Positions 25,880 through 36,761 of a DNA stretch of 64,000 nt are shown piece after piece. Origin of the DNA: Bacillota bacterium (lineage in GTDB: Bacteria > Bacillota > Clostridia > Christensenellales > Aristaeellaceae); assembly GCA_030057655.1 (NCBI GenBank), contig JASGUQ010000041.1:62001-126000 (forward strand). Direction: 5' to 3'. The position numbers were made by a program, and so were the translations under genes. The notes under the pieces are model-generated. The model was given only the letters and a program-made list of their open reading frames with translations, had not been told where the DNA came from and made no database searches. Within the stretch, counting starts at the first letter, position 1. Each line of letters opens with the position of its first letter.

Positions 25880-28003
25880 ATGAACAAAAAACTTGAAGTC
25901 AACAATCTCCAGATTTCTTTCCGCACCAACAACGGCAATGTCCGCGCGGTCAGGAATATTTCTTTTGACCTGTATGAGGGCGAGACCCTGGCCATCGTGG
26001 GCGAGTCCGGCTCCGGGAAAAGCGTTACCGCGCGGGCCATCATGGGCATCCTGGCACCCAACGCCATTGTGGAAGGCGGCCAGATCCTTTATGACGGCAG
26101 GGACCTTCTGGCCATCTCCGAGGATGAGTTTCACACCTTAAGGGGAAACAAACTGGCCATGATCTTCCAGGATCCGCTTTCCAGCCTCAACCCCATCGTG
26201 CAGGTGGGCAAACAGCTGACGGAAGCGATGATCCTCAACAACAAGGAACGCCGCCGCAGCGCCAAGCGGAACCTGAAGCGGATGCTGAAAAGTATTGAGG
26301 ATGTCATCGCGCAGACGGAGGGAAGCGCCCAGGTCACCTCCGCGAAGGAACTTGTTTCAAAGTTCCGCAGTTATATGAAAGTCGGCATCGCGCTGGAATC
26401 CGCCTATGACGCCGCCATGGCGGCAGCCAGCCAGTTCGTTCAAAACGAGGAGACCCTGCGTCCCTTGCTGCAAAAGGGCGGCTTCTCCGCTGAAAACCGC
26501 CTTACCATTGCCGACTTGAACCAGACCGCAAAAGAAGTGTTCAACCCCTACATCATCCCCAAGTCAGATCAGGACTACCAGCAGCTTTTGGCCCGTCTGA
26601 ACGCCTTTGTCAAAAAGGTGGACAGCAGCGCCGCCACCCTGGAGGATGCGGCTGTTCTTGGTGAAATAGCGAACCGCCTGAAACCTGCCGTTTCATCTCC
26701 GGCGCCTGATTTCTTCGCGCTGGGCTGCCTGAGTGCCGCGGGCGAGAAAATGACGGCTGCCGCTTATGACCGCGAGGCGGTCGCGGCCCGGTTTGAGCAG
26801 GTCTTTTTAAAGGATTTTTCAGCGCTTTTGGACAGGGCTTTGTCTGCCTCAAATCAAATCACGGCGAAAAAGCGCCCTGAAGCCATCCGCCAGCTGGATG
26901 CTGCGATTGAGACCTTCTTAAACGGGATGCCTTCTCAAAAGGAAACAAAATCCCTGATCGCAAGCCTGTCAAAAACAGTCAAACAGGCTTTAAACCCGCT
27001 GGACATCAACCGTGTCAGCCCGGCTTACACCATGGGTGACGCGCTCAGCATGGCCGCGGAGCGCTACTATGAGGGGCAAAAAAACAACCCGCTGGAAGAA
27101 AAACGCTACGCCCGTGACCAGGCCATCTATGAGAAAAACATCCAGCGCGGCAAGATCGCGCTGAAGGTCAAGCCCACCGCGCTCATTGATACCCAGGCAG
27201 CGCATCAATCCATTGTGGACATGCTCAAGCGCGTGCGCGCGGATTTCGCCGCGGCTGATGCCCAGCAAGGCCGGCAAAGCAGCGAACAAATGCTCAACTA
27301 CCTGCGTGTTCAGTCCTCTGAGCGCGCCCGGCGCGTCAGCAAGGCGACAGCCCGGTTTAACGCCATCAAGCTGATGGAGGAAGTGGGCATTCCCGAGCCG
27401 CGCAAGCGCTACCGGCAATACCCCTTCCAGTTTTCCGGCGGCATGCGCCAGCGTGTTGTGATCGCGATCGCCCTGTCCGCCAACCCGGACATCCTGATCT
27501 GCGACGAGCCGACCACCGCCCTGGACGTCACCATCCAGGCGCAGATTTTGGAGCTCATCAACGATTTGAAGATCAAACGCCGCCTGTCCATCATCTTCAT
27601 CACCCATGACCTGGGCGTGGTGGCCAACATGGCGGACCGCATCGGCGTGATGTACGCGGGCAAATTTGTTGAGTACGGCACGGTGGACGACCTGTTTTAT
27701 GAACCCAAGCACCCCTATACCTGGGCGCTGCTGGCTTCCATGCCGGATCTGGACACCAAGGAGAAACTGGCCGCCATCCCGGGCACGCCGCCCAACATGA
27801 TCCTGCCGCCTCCGGGCGATGCCTTTGCCGTGCGCAACCGCTATGCCATGCAGATCGATTTTGAGCAGCAGCCGCCCTTCTTCAAGGTCAGCGACACCCA
27901 CTATGCCGCAACCTGGCTGCTGCATGAGGACGCGCCCAAGGTAGAACCGCCCGCCATTGTGACAGACCGCATCAGGCGAATGAAGATGTTAAAGGGGAAC
28001 TGA
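25880..28003 (+). CDS. Peptide ABC transporter ATPase, OppD-like, with about 360-residue insertion
   Basis: ATPase subunit of 707 residues; OppD is usually about 330. Walker A GESGSGKS is at 41-48 and the Q-loop [12 protein letters not shown] near 94-105. After about residue 120 there is an insertion of some 360 mostly helical, charged residues. The ABC core resumes at [19 protein letters not shown], the signature FSGGMRQR (near 517-524), Walker [12 protein letters not shown] and the H-loop ITHD. The C-terminal oligopeptide-type region [15 protein letters not shown] is present. The insertion sits in the helical subdomain, between Q-loop and signature. The ATG at 25880 follows GGAGGAAT. All catalytic motifs are intact. 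Confidence 0.9.
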   Translation: MNKKLEVNNLQISFRTNNGNVRAVRNISFDLYEGETLAIVGESGSGKSVTARAIMGILAPNAIVEGGQILYDGRDLLAISEDEFHTLRGNKLAMIFQDPLSSLNPIVQVGKQLTEAMILNNKERRRSAKRNLKRMLKSIEDVIAQTEGSAQVTSAKELVSKFRSYMKVGIALESAYDAAMAAASQFVQNEETLRPLLQKGGFSAENRLTIADLNQTAKEVFNPYIIPKSDQDYQQLLARLNAFVKKVDSSAATLEDAAVLGEIANRLKPAVSSPAPDFFALGCLSAAGEKMTAAAYDREAVAARFEQVFLKDFSALLDRALSASNQITAKKRPEAIRQLDAAIETFLNGMPSQKETKSLIASLSKTVKQALNPLDINRVSPAYTMGDALSMAAERYYEGQKNNPLEEKRYARDQAIYEKNIQRGKIALKVKPTALIDTQAAHQSIVDMLKRVRADFAAADAQQGRQSSEQMLNYLRVQSSERARRVSKATARFNAIKLMEEVGIPEPRKRYRQYPFQFSGGMRQRVVIAIALSANPDILICDEPTTALDVTIQAQILELINDLKIKRRLSIIFITHDLGVVANMADRIGVMYAGKFVEYGTVDDLFYEPKHPYTWALLASMPDLDTKEKLAAIPGTPPNMILPPPGDAFAVRNRYAMQIDFEQQPPFFKVSDTHYAATWLLHEDAPKVEPPAIVTDRIRRMKMLKGN

Positions 28004-28005
28004 CC

Positions 28006-29333
<1,328 letters not shown>

Positions 29334-29337
<4 letters not shown>

Positions 29338-29726
29338 GCGCCTTCAAAAAGCACCTCATCACCCTGCTGGCAGGCCTGCTGATCGCCTTACCTGTGTTTA
29401 TCAAGGATGGTCTTTTCCGCGCTGATACGGCGCAGCGTTTTTACAAGGCGCTCAGCAACGGCTGCTTTTTGGCGGCCGTTCTTTTACTGGGCGTCGGCTT
29501 TCTGACCCTGGTTTCCAACACCGGCTTCTTCAACGCTTTCCGCTACAACCTCTATTCCATTTTCCGCGGCATGACAAAAAAAGGCCGCAGCGCGCCCAAG
29601 GTGGCGTTTTATGAGTTCAACCAGGAAAAGCGCCGGCGCAAGGGCAGGTTTTCCCACCTGATGGTGATCGGGTCGCTTTTTTTCCTGGTCGCTTTGGGCG
29701 CTACGCTTTTATTTGAGACCGTCTGA
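29334..29726 (+). CDS. DUF3899 membrane protein
   Basis: Small membrane protein of 130 residues with three hydrophobic segments (about 8-23, 42-62 and 107-127). The pattern LGVGFLTLVSNTGFFNAFRYN followed by a basic YEFNQEKRRRKG linker matches the DUF3899 family, whose function is unknown. It overlaps the OppF-like stop by four bases (ATGA), so it belongs to the transporter operon as its last gene. A role in assembly of the transporter is possible but not shown. Confidence 0.75.
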
Positions 29727-29785
29727 TCGGGTATACTAATAGCAGAGTCAATCTTTTGTTTTATTTTCAAGGAGGATCAACATCT

Positions 29786-30964
29786 ATGGAACTCAAGCAC
29801 CAAATCTATTCTGTCGGCGTCCAGAACCCCGAGCTGGAAGTTTTCGACATCATCATGAAAACCCCCAGGGGCACCAGTTATAACTCCTACCTGATCAAGG
29901 GCAGCGAAAAGACCGCGCTGGTTGAGACGGCCAAGGAAGGCTTTCTGGAGCAGTACCTGAAAAATATCGAGGCCATCGTTCCCTTTGAGACGGTGGATTA
30001 CCTCATCATCAACCACACCGAGCCGGACCACGTCGGCATCATCCCGGAGCTGTTAAAGCGCAACAGCAAACTGCAGATCATCGGCACCTCCAGCGCCATC
30101 ACCTTCATCGCTCAGGTCATCAACCAGCCCTTCAACAGCCGCGTTGTCAAAAAAGGGGACACCCTGGACCTGGGCGGGCGGGAACTGAGCTTCTATCCTG
30201 CGCCCAATCTGCATTGGCCTGACACCATGTTCACCTTTGATTCCCTGTCAAAGGCGCTGTTCACCTGCGATTTCCTGGGCGCCCATCATTCTTTTGAACC
30301 ATTGCTCTTCAGCAAAATGGAAGACAAGGCCGACTATTTTAAGAGCGCCGAAAAATACTACATGGACATCATGAGCCCCTTTGCCCAGCCCTTTGTTGTA
30401 AACGGGATCAAACAGGTTCGGGAACTCAACCCTTCCGTGGTTTATCCCGGCCATGGCGCCGCGCTGGACACCGGCCTTGAGGACATGCTGAAGCTTTATG
30501 AGCGCCTGAGCGCCAAACCCGAAAAACAGGGCAAATCTGTCGCCATCGTCTATGTCAGCGCCTATGGCTTTACCAGAAAACTGGCAAAGACGCTGGAAGA
30601 AGAAATCAAAAAGTCCTTCCCGGTCGCCCTGATCGAGCTGGATGAACACAACAAAGCGCAGGCTTATGAAGCGATTGCGGAAGCGGACGGCGTGCTCTTT
30701 GGCTCGCCCACCTTCCTGGGCGACACCCTGCAGCCCATTGGCGAACTGATGGCGGGCCTGCATCCCTTCTCTTTGAAAGGCAAGGTCTGCGCGGCCTTCG
30801 GCTCCTACGGCTGGTCCGGCGAAGCGGTCGGCAACATGACAGAGCGGCTTCAGCAACTCAAGACCAAGACCCTTGAAGGTGTCCGCGCCAGGATGCGCCC
30901 CAGCGAAGAGGAACTGGCTTTAACCCGCGAATTGGCGGCCGAGATGGTTGACGCCCTGAAATAA
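29786..30964 (+). CDS. FprA-family A-type flavoprotein (flavodiiron protein)
   Basis: Cytoplasmic flavodiiron protein of 392 residues that reduces O2 (or NO) to water in anaerobes. The N-terminal metallo-beta-lactamase-like domain carries the diiron ligands in HTEPDH (H77, E79, D81, H82), then NLHWPDTMF, CDFLGAHH and PGHGAALD. The C-terminal flavodoxin domain starts near residue 252 with SVAIVYVSAYGFTRKLA and ends with SPTFLGDTLQP and FGSYGWSGEAV. No rubredoxin domain is fused, so an external electron donor is needed. The ATG at 29786 follows AAGGAGGA; a -10-like TATACT at 29732-29737 is the only promoter sign. Confidence 0.93.
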   Translation: MELKHQIYSVGVQNPELEVFDIIMKTPRGTSYNSYLIKGSEKTALVETAKEGFLEQYLKNIEAIVPFETVDYLIINHTEPDHVGIIPELLKRNSKLQIIGTSSAITFIAQVINQPFNSRVVKKGDTLDLGGRELSFYPAPNLHWPDTMFTFDSLSKALFTCDFLGAHHSFEPLLFSKMEDKADYFKSAEKYYMDIMSPFAQPFVVNGIKQVRELNPSVVYPGHGAALDTGLEDMLKLYERLSAKPEKQGKSVAIVYVSAYGFTRKLAKTLEEEIKKSFPVALIELDEHNKAQAYEAIAEADGVLFGSPTFLGDTLQPIGELMAGLHPFSLKGKVCAAFGSYGWSGEAVGNMTERLQQLKTKTLEGVRARMRPSEEELALTRELAAEMVDALK

Positions 30965-31009
30965 TGCTGTTTCCTGTAACCCTTGCCCATATCTTAAAGG
31001 AGGATTGCC

Positions 31010-31633
31010 ATGTCACCTGAGCGCTATTCTTGTTACAATGTGACGCTGGACAGTGTCCCCGGGGCGGAAGACGCCTGCTGGGATCAAGCGCCTTCAGCGG
31101 AACTGAAGCACGTGGTTACCGGCAAACGCCCCTTTTTAAGCACGGAGTTCCGCGTGATCCGCGACGACGCTGCGCAGGCGCTGTATGTCAGGATCCTGGC
31201 GGAGGACGACGCGGTCAATTCGACCTACCGCCTCCATGACGAGCCGATCTACACCCAGGACGTGTTTGAGATGTTTGTTTCTGACGCGGAAAGCCTGGAT
31301 TTTTACCGGGAGATCGAAGTCAGCCCCTACGACGTCACCTTCTGCGGCAACATCACTTTCCGCTCGGTCAGCGATTTTACCCTGGACATGGATTGGGACA
31401 CCCCCGGTTTTGTGACCAAGACCCGCTACAACAAGCAGGCGCACCGGACGGTCAGCCTATGGGTGCTGCCTTACGCCATTTTTAAAAATCCGCCCAAAGC
31501 GGGCAGCGCCTGGCCTGTCAACTTCTTCCGCATCGACCACAGCGTCAGGGGAGAGGAACTCCAGGCTTGGCAACCCACCGGGGAACCCCGCTTTCACAGG
31601 CCGCAGTTCTTTGGCCTTCTGGATTTCAAATAA
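31010..31633 (+). CDS. CBM9-like carbohydrate-binding fold protein, no signal peptide
   Basis: Protein of 207 residues resembling the carbohydrate-binding module family 9-like group. Typical features are the start DSVPGAEDACWDQAPSAEL, the strand pattern EFRVIRDDAAQALYVRI, DVFEMFVSD, YREIEVSPYDVTF, and the end WPVNFFRIDHS...FHRPQFFGLLDF. No signal peptide is visible, so it acts in the cytoplasm, where its ligand is unknown. AAAGGAGG precedes the ATG. The next gene starts at the GTG directly after its stop codon. Confidence 0.75.
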   Translation: MSPERYSCYNVTLDSVPGAEDACWDQAPSAELKHVVTGKRPFLSTEFRVIRDDAAQALYVRILAEDDAVNSTYRLHDEPIYTQDVFEMFVSDAESLDFYREIEVSPYDVTFCGNITFRSVSDFTLDMDWDTPGFVTKTRYNKQAHRTVSLWVLPYAIFKNPPKAGSAWPVNFFRIDHSVRGEELQAWQPTGEPRFHRPQFFGLLDFK

Positions 31634-32869
31634 GTGAGGGTTTTTGAGGCGGATCAAAGGCTGATCTCCTCCATGGGCATGCTTTCGCAGCAAATGGGCA
31701 TGCTCTGTGGGATGACGGTCTGCTATGGCAACCAAAATGAAGCAGTTTACCATTCCTTGGGCAAGCGCCGCGAGGTCCTTTTAAAGGACGGCGTTTTTCA
31801 CCCGGCTCCCGAACCCATCACCGATACGACCGTTTATGACCTTGCTTCCCTGACAAAATTATACACCCTGGTCAGCGTTTTGCAGCTGATCCAAAAGGGG
31901 ATCATTTGTTTTGAGGACAGCATTTTTGATCTGGATCGGCGCTTTGCCCGCCTGAAGGATTGCTCCCTCTATGACTGCCTCACCTACCTGGCCCTGTTAA
32001 AGACAGAGGAGCGGGTGGACGCGCAGAAGGACGCGGATACAGCGCGTGAGGCGTTGTATTCCGTGCGCCGCGTCCCGCTTCATGACGAGTCCCGCCTGTA
32101 TTCGGACATGAACGCCCTGGTGCTTCAGTTCGTGGTGGAGGCGGTCACCGGCCTGCCGTTTTATGAATACCTGAAGCGCCATGTCCTGATCCCGGCCGGA
32201 CTTGATGAAACCTGGGCCGCGGTGCCGGACGAAAGACTTTCTGACCTGATGGACTACAACTACGAGCACAAATGGTTAAACGGCGCCTGGCAGGTCACGA
32301 CAGATGCCATCCCCGGCCTCCCGCATGACCCCAAAGCCCGGCTTCTGCAGACTGAAACCCTGAACCTTTCCGGTCACGCGGGCCTGTTCGCGACGGCGAA
32401 GGATGTGTGCCGGTTTGTTCAGGCGCTGCTAAACGGCACGCTGATCAGTGAAGAAATGCTTTTGTCCATTGGCGTCAACCGTACGGGCTACCTCACCCAC
32501 CTTGGCGATTACCGCCAGTTTTTAGGACTTTTATGCTTCTGCCGTTCGCCAATCCAGCAAAAAAGCGAGGTACCCGGATGGATGGGCCTTCGCTCCTTTG
32601 GCCTTGCGGGATATACCGGCAATCACCTGGCGATCGACCCTGAAAAAAAGGTGTTTGACCTCCTTCTGGGCAACCGCTGCCACAACCGCCTCTCCCAGGT
32701 CATTCCGGAGGAAGCTGCTGAGGATCTGGGGCTTAAACCGGATGGCTCTGGGCAGGTTAAGGGCCCTGAGGGGCGGGAACTCCAGTCCAGTTTCCGGTTT
32801 ATCCATCAAAAGGACAGGCTGGTGCATGAACCGGTCTATCAATGCCTTGTGTCACGCGGCTGGCTGTGA
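31634..32869 (+). CDS. Beta-lactamase-fold serine hydrolase
   Basis: Protein of 411 residues of the class C beta-lactamase/esterase family. The nucleophile motif SLTK is at residues 72-75 (DLASLTKLYT) and the second motif at YSDMN (near 156). HAGLFATAKD and GLAGYTGNHLAID are further family blocks. There is no signal peptide, so an intracellular esterase or peptidase role is more likely than antibiotic resistance. Translation starts at a GTG immediately after the upstream stop codon, with no ribosome site of its own, so it is probably coupled. Confidence 0.85.
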   Translation: MRVFEADQRLISSMGMLSQQMGMLCGMTVCYGNQNEAVYHSLGKRREVLLKDGVFHPAPEPITDTTVYDLASLTKLYTLVSVLQLIQKGIICFEDSIFDLDRRFARLKDCSLYDCLTYLALLKTEERVDAQKDADTAREALYSVRRVPLHDESRLYSDMNALVLQFVVEAVTGLPFYEYLKRHVLIPAGLDETWAAVPDERLSDLMDYNYEHKWLNGAWQVTTDAIPGLPHDPKARLLQTETLNLSGHAGLFATAKDVCRFVQALLNGTLISEEMLLSIGVNRTGYLTHLGDYRQFLGLLCFCRSPIQQKSEVPGWMGLRSFGLAGYTGNHLAIDPEKKVFDLLLGNRCHNRLSQVIPEEAAEDLGLKPDGSGQVKGPEGRELQSSFRFIHQKDRLVHEPVYQCLVSRGWL

Positions 32870-32878
32870 CTGTTTTTT
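32851..32878 (+). terminator. Weak terminator at the end of the serine hydrolase gene
   Basis: GTCAC (32851-32855) pairs with GTGAC (32866-32870), the stem possibly extended with a bulge, followed by six T (32873-32878). The stem overlaps the stop codon. Confidence 0.35.
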
Positions 32879-32974
32879 GCCTGAACATGGACTCCCGGAT
32901 CAATTTGAAGTAAGATACCAATATCAAGCCTTTGCTTTTCATAACTTGGCGATCAGCTAAAAGGAGGATTTTTC

Positions 32975-34111
32975 ATGCAGTATGTACCTTTTGGAAAAAC
33001 AGGGCATCAGGTCAGCCGCCTGGGTTTTGGCATGATGCGTTTGCCGACCAAGGTTGTAGAAGGCGATAAAAAAGTCATTGACCGCGATGAAGCCATCCGC
33101 ATGCTCCGCTACGGCATCGACCATGGCATCAACTATGTGGACACCGCCTATGGCTACCACGACGGGGAAAGCGAGATCGTTACCGGCCTTGGCTTAAAGG
33201 ACGGCTACCGGGAGCGCGTGCTGCTCACCAGCAAACTGCCCCAGTGGTTCGTTAACAAAGAAGAGGACATGGACAGGCTACTGGATGAGCAGCTCAAGAA
33301 ACTGGATGTGTCCTATCTGGATTTCTACCTCCTGCACGCCCTTCACGATGAGGCCTTTTCCAAGCTGCAGCGTTTAAACTATCAGAAGTTCCTGCAAAAA
33401 GCGCAGGCGGACGGGCGCATCCGCCATGTCGGCTTCTCCTTTCACGACAGCCGCGAGGTCTTTTTGCGCATCATTGACGATTATGACTGGGACATGGCAC
33501 AGATCCAGCTCAACTACCTGGACGACCAGTTCCAGGCAGGGGTGGACGGGCTTTATTATGCCGGCGAAAAAGGGATCAGCGTTGTCGTGATGGAGCCGCT
33601 GCGCGGCGGCGCCCTGGCCAATCCGCCGGAGTCCATCAAAAAGAGCATGGAGGCCAACAGCAATGGTTTTAGCCCGGTCGAGTGGGCCTTCCGCTATGTC
33701 GGGAATTTCCCGCAGGTGGTCACCATCCTCTCCGGCATGTCCACCATGGAGCAGGTGCAGGACAACCTGCGCATCTTTGAAAATGTCAAACCCAATTCCC
33801 TGACGGATGAGCAGAAGCGCTTCATCGGGGATCTGAAAAACCAGTACCTTGCCCGGGTCAAAGTCGGCTGCACGGCCTGCGATTATTGCCAGCCCTGCCC
33901 GCAGGGAGTCAAGATCCCCAGGATTTTCAGGATTTATAACGAAAGCCACATGCTGGGCAACCCGGACGCGCTCAAATGGAACTACGGCGCCCTCATTAAG
34001 GAGAAGGCTGACGGCTCCCAGTGCGTGGCCTGCGGCGCATGTGAAGCGGCCTGCCCCCAGCAGCTTCCCATCATTGATACCCTGAAACTCATCGATTCTG
34101 AAGCCCGCTAA
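32975..34111 (+). CDS. Aldo/keto reductase with C-terminal 4Fe-4S binding region
   Basis: Oxidoreductase of 378 residues. The N-terminal aldo/keto reductase barrel shows GFGMMRLP, the catalytic residues D and Y in YVDTAYGYHDGESE, Lys in LLTSKLP and His in YLLHAL. The C-terminal third carries CTACDYCQPCP and CVACGACEAACP, two cysteine motifs typical of the ferredoxin-like extension in anaerobe members. Substrate is unknown. AAAGGAGG lies ahead of the ATG. Confidence 0.92.
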   Translation: MQYVPFGKTGHQVSRLGFGMMRLPTKVVEGDKKVIDRDEAIRMLRYGIDHGINYVDTAYGYHDGESEIVTGLGLKDGYRERVLLTSKLPQWFVNKEEDMDRLLDEQLKKLDVSYLDFYLLHALHDEAFSKLQRLNYQKFLQKAQADGRIRHVGFSFHDSREVFLRIIDDYDWDMAQIQLNYLDDQFQAGVDGLYYAGEKGISVVVMEPLRGGALANPPESIKKSMEANSNGFSPVEWAFRYVGNFPQVVTILSGMSTMEQVQDNLRIFENVKPNSLTDEQKRFIGDLKNQYLARVKVGCTACDYCQPCPQGVKIPRIFRIYNESHMLGNPDALKWNYGALIKEKADGSQCVACGACEAACPQQLPIIDTLKLIDSEAR

Positions 34112-34121
34112 AGCTGTCCTG

Positions 34122-35000
34122 ATGCATTTCAATCTTTATGGCCTCTTGATCGCCTTGGGCGTTCTCGCCGCGGTCTTCTATATTTCCCGTGAGACCAGGC
34201 GGCTGGGTCTTGGTGAAGAACTGCCCGTTGACCTTGCGCTCTGGGTGGTTCCTCCCGCTATTTTGTTTTCCAGAATTTACTACGTGGTTTTTAACTGCAG
34301 CCAGTATGAAGGGGATCTGCTCAGCATTTTCCGCGTCTGGGAAGGCGGGCTGGCCATCTATGGCGGCGTCATCGGCGGCCTGCTGGGCGGTTTTCTGCTC
34401 TCAAAAAGAAAAAAACTGTCCTTTGCGCTTCTGGCGGACCTGGTGGCGCCCGGCCTGCTCCTGGGCCAGGCGATCGGCCGCTGGGGCAATTTCTTTAACA
34501 TGGAAGCCTTTGGCTATGAGGTTATGAACCCCGCCCTTCAGTTTTTTCCCTTTGCCGTGAAGGTCGGGGAGGTTTGGCACCTGGCCACCTTCTTTTACGA
34601 GTCGCTGTGGAACTTGCTGGGCTTTGTTCTTTTGCTCAATTTGCGCGGTCTTTGCTACAAAAAGGGCAAGGGCTGGGTTTTCGCCTGGTACCTAATCTGG
34701 TACGGCCTGGGCCGCATGATGATCGAGGGGCTGCGCACAGACAGCCTGATGCTGGGGGACCTGCGCGTGTCCCAGGGGCTGAGCGTGGTGCTGCTGGCTG
34801 CGGCAGGAATAATCATGATTCTGCGCCTGGGGCTTCGGAAGTCCTGGCTGCTTCTTTTGGGGATGGGGCTTCTCGCCGTTGTCCTGAGCGCCTTGTCTGT
34901 TGCCGACACCCTGCTGCCTGGGTACTGCCTGCTCTTTTCCTTTGTGTTTGGCCTGATGTGGGACTTTGTCACAACCGGGAAAGAAGCTGAAAAAGCATGA
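34122..35000 (+). CDS. lgt: Prolipoprotein diacylglyceryl transferase
   Basis: Polytopic membrane enzyme of 292 residues that transfers diacylglycerol to the lipobox cysteine of prolipoproteins. The family signature GQAIGRWGNFFNMEAFG is present near residues 115-131. Earlier GGLAIYGGVIGG and later WYGLGRMMIEGLRTDSL are also conserved. About seven transmembrane segments fit the family. No good ribosome site precedes the ATG. The downstream serine hydrolase overlaps it by four bases (ATGA). A degenerate relative lies at 45483-46442. Confidence 0.92.
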   Translation: MHFNLYGLLIALGVLAAVFYISRETRRLGLGEELPVDLALWVVPPAILFSRIYYVVFNCSQYEGDLLSIFRVWEGGLAIYGGVIGGLLGGFLLSKRKKLSFALLADLVAPGLLLGQAIGRWGNFFNMEAFGYEVMNPALQFFPFAVKVGEVWHLATFFYESLWNLLGFVLLLNLRGLCYKKGKGWVFAWYLIWYGLGRMMIEGLRTDSLMLGDLRVSQGLSVVLLAAAGIIMILRLGLRKSWLLLLGMGLLAVVLSALSVADTLLPGYCLLFSFVFGLMWDFVTTGKEAEKA

Positions 35001-36142
35001 GGTATCTGAAGCTTTACCGCGGCCTGGTCCGCCTGCTGCCGCACAAATGGGACAGGTTTTCGATTCTTGAAAACCGGTCGCTCTCAGAAAAAAGCATTTC
35101 TCATTTTGAAGCCGTTTTAAAACGCCACCGGGCTTCCGGCGGCGCGCTGGCCTTTTTTGACGCGGAGGGGCTGACAGACCACCTGGCCTATGGCGAAATG
35201 CGCCCCGGCGTCAAGGTCGCGAAGGACACCGCCTTTCGCCTGGCTTCCCTGTCAAAGACCGTGACCGCTTCAGGCGCGCTGGCGCTTGCCCAAATGGGCC
35301 TTTTGGACCTGAACCGGGACGCGGACCTGGGCCTGCCCTACTCGCTGCGCCACCCCAGAGCCAAGGACAGGCCGGTGACCCTCATTCACCTGCTCTCCCA
35401 TGCTTCAGGCATCAGGGACGGAAAAGTGTATGAGGCCGGGCTGCTGTCCGGTGCGCCGGCTTCCCGGATCCTCTCTGGCGACAGCCACACAGCCCACCTG
35501 CCCGGGGAGGGCTGCGCCTACTCCAATTTTGCCTTCGGCCTGATCGCGCCGGTCGTGGAAGCCCAGACCGGGCTCAGTTTCCAGACGGCCATGGACAAGG
35601 CGCTGTTTTCGCCCCTTCAAATGCGCGCCGCCTTTTATCCAGGGCTCATCAAAAGCCCGCTGGCGGATGGCAGGCGCATCCTTCCGCCAAGCAGAACGCC
35701 CAATTTTGACGGGCTTAAAAGGCAATCCTCCTTGCCGGAGGATTGGGATCAGGTCGATCTGGAGCGGCATTACGCCCTGGCTCAGGGCGCCTGCTGCAGC
35801 GATGTGGAGGGCCTTGTCCGTTTGGGGCAGGCCTTGCTCACTCCCGGCTTCTTCAATCATGACAGCCTTGAAATGATGCGAAGCCCGCACGCCAGCCTCA
35901 GGAACCGCGATCCTTTTCTCACCCAGGGGCTGGGGCTTTTCATCCTCAATGACGACAGCATCGCGCCTTACCCCCTCCATGGGCATCAGGGCATGGCTTA
36001 CGGGGCTGTGCAAATGCTGTACCTGGATCTTGAAAAACAGCGCGGCATCATCAGCCTCACCACAGGCGCTTCGGAGGCCAGGCAGTACATCCTGACCGAT
36101 CTGAACCGCGCCCTGCTGAAAGAATGGATAAAAAATGACTGA
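34997..36142 (+). CDS. Beta-lactamase-fold serine hydrolase
   Basis: Second serine hydrolase of the class C/esterase family, 381 residues. SxxK is SLSK at residues 84-87 (RLASLSKTVT) and the YxN-type motif is YSNF (near 175); LLSHASGIRDG is the usual block between them. The N-terminus (YLKLYRGLVRLLPHKW) is not a signal peptide. It overlaps lgt by four bases and recX by eight, so it is in the lgt-recX operon. It differs from the 31634 protein too much to be a recent duplicate. Confidence 0.85.
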   Translation: MRYLKLYRGLVRLLPHKWDRFSILENRSLSEKSISHFEAVLKRHRASGGALAFFDAEGLTDHLAYGEMRPGVKVAKDTAFRLASLSKTVTASGALALAQMGLLDLNRDADLGLPYSLRHPRAKDRPVTLIHLLSHASGIRDGKVYEAGLLSGAPASRILSGDSHTAHLPGEGCAYSNFAFGLIAPVVEAQTGLSFQTAMDKALFSPLQMRAAFYPGLIKSPLADGRRILPPSRTPNFDGLKRQSSLPEDWDQVDLERHYALAQGACCSDVEGLVRLGQALLTPGFFNHDSLEMMRSPHASLRNRDPFLTQGLGLFILNDDSIAPYPLHGHQGMAYGAVQMLYLDLEKQRGIISLTTGASEARQYILTDLNRALLKEWIKND

Positions 36143-36761
36143 TGCTGTCCTGGAGATCAAGAAAAGGCCGGGCTGCAAACTGGTCAGCCTGAAAGGCGGG
36201 GAGCAGATCAAGGTCCCAAACGCGCTTTTTCGCCTGTATACCCTCAAGGTGAACGACCCCATCGACCCTGACAACTACCGCTTGCTGCTGAAGAAAAGCG
36301 AGGCGCGCTACGCCCTTGAAACGGCGGTGCGCATCCTGGAATTGCGGGACAAAAGCAGGGATGAAATCATGAACAAACTGCTGGACGCGGGCTACTCTGA
36401 GCAAGCTGCGCAGGCAGCCTGCGACAAGCTGGAATCCGCCGGCTACCTGAACGACAGGCGCTACGCCGCAAACACCCTGGAGCGCCTGAACAAAAAATAC
36501 GGCGCCATCCGCTTAAAGCAGGAGCTGCGCCAAAGGGGCATCGGGGAAGACCTGATCGAAGAGCTGTTGCTGGATACCGACAAGGATGCCCAGGCGGAAG
36601 CCGCCGTCCGCCTGGCGCAAAAAACCCTCAGGGGAAAAACAGGCGAAAAAAGGGATTTGTACCGCCGGGCTTATGCCGCGCTGGCCCGGCGCGGCTACAC
36701 GCCGGATGTGGTCAAGTCGGCTCTTCAGCAGGTGTTTTCAGACGCTCCTGACGATCTTTGA
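36135..36761 (+). CDS. recX: Regulatory protein RecX
   Basis: Modulator of RecA of 208 residues. The three-helix RecX repeats are visible: ALETAVRILELRDKSRDEIMNKLLDAGYSE, KLESAGYLNDRRYAANTLERLNKKYG and IRLKQELRQRGIGEDLIEELL. An N-terminal extension of about 50 residues precedes them. The 3' end overlaps the convergent tcdA-like gene by 50 bases. No recA is in the window. Confidence 0.9.
   Translation: MTDAVLEIKKRPGCKLVSLKGGEQIKVPNALFRLYTLKVNDPIDPDNYRLLLKKSEARYALETAVRILELRDKSRDEIMNKLLDAGYSEQAAQAACDKLESAGYLNDRRYAANTLERLNKKYGAIRLKQELRQRGIGEDLIEELLLDTDKDAQAEAAVRLAQKTLRGKTGEKRDLYRRAYAALARRGYTPDVVKSALQQVFSDAPDDL

Noticed and set aside
26990-27925. Long antisense frame in the OppD-like gene
   Set aside because: The plus strand carries all ABC motifs; the antisense frame has none.
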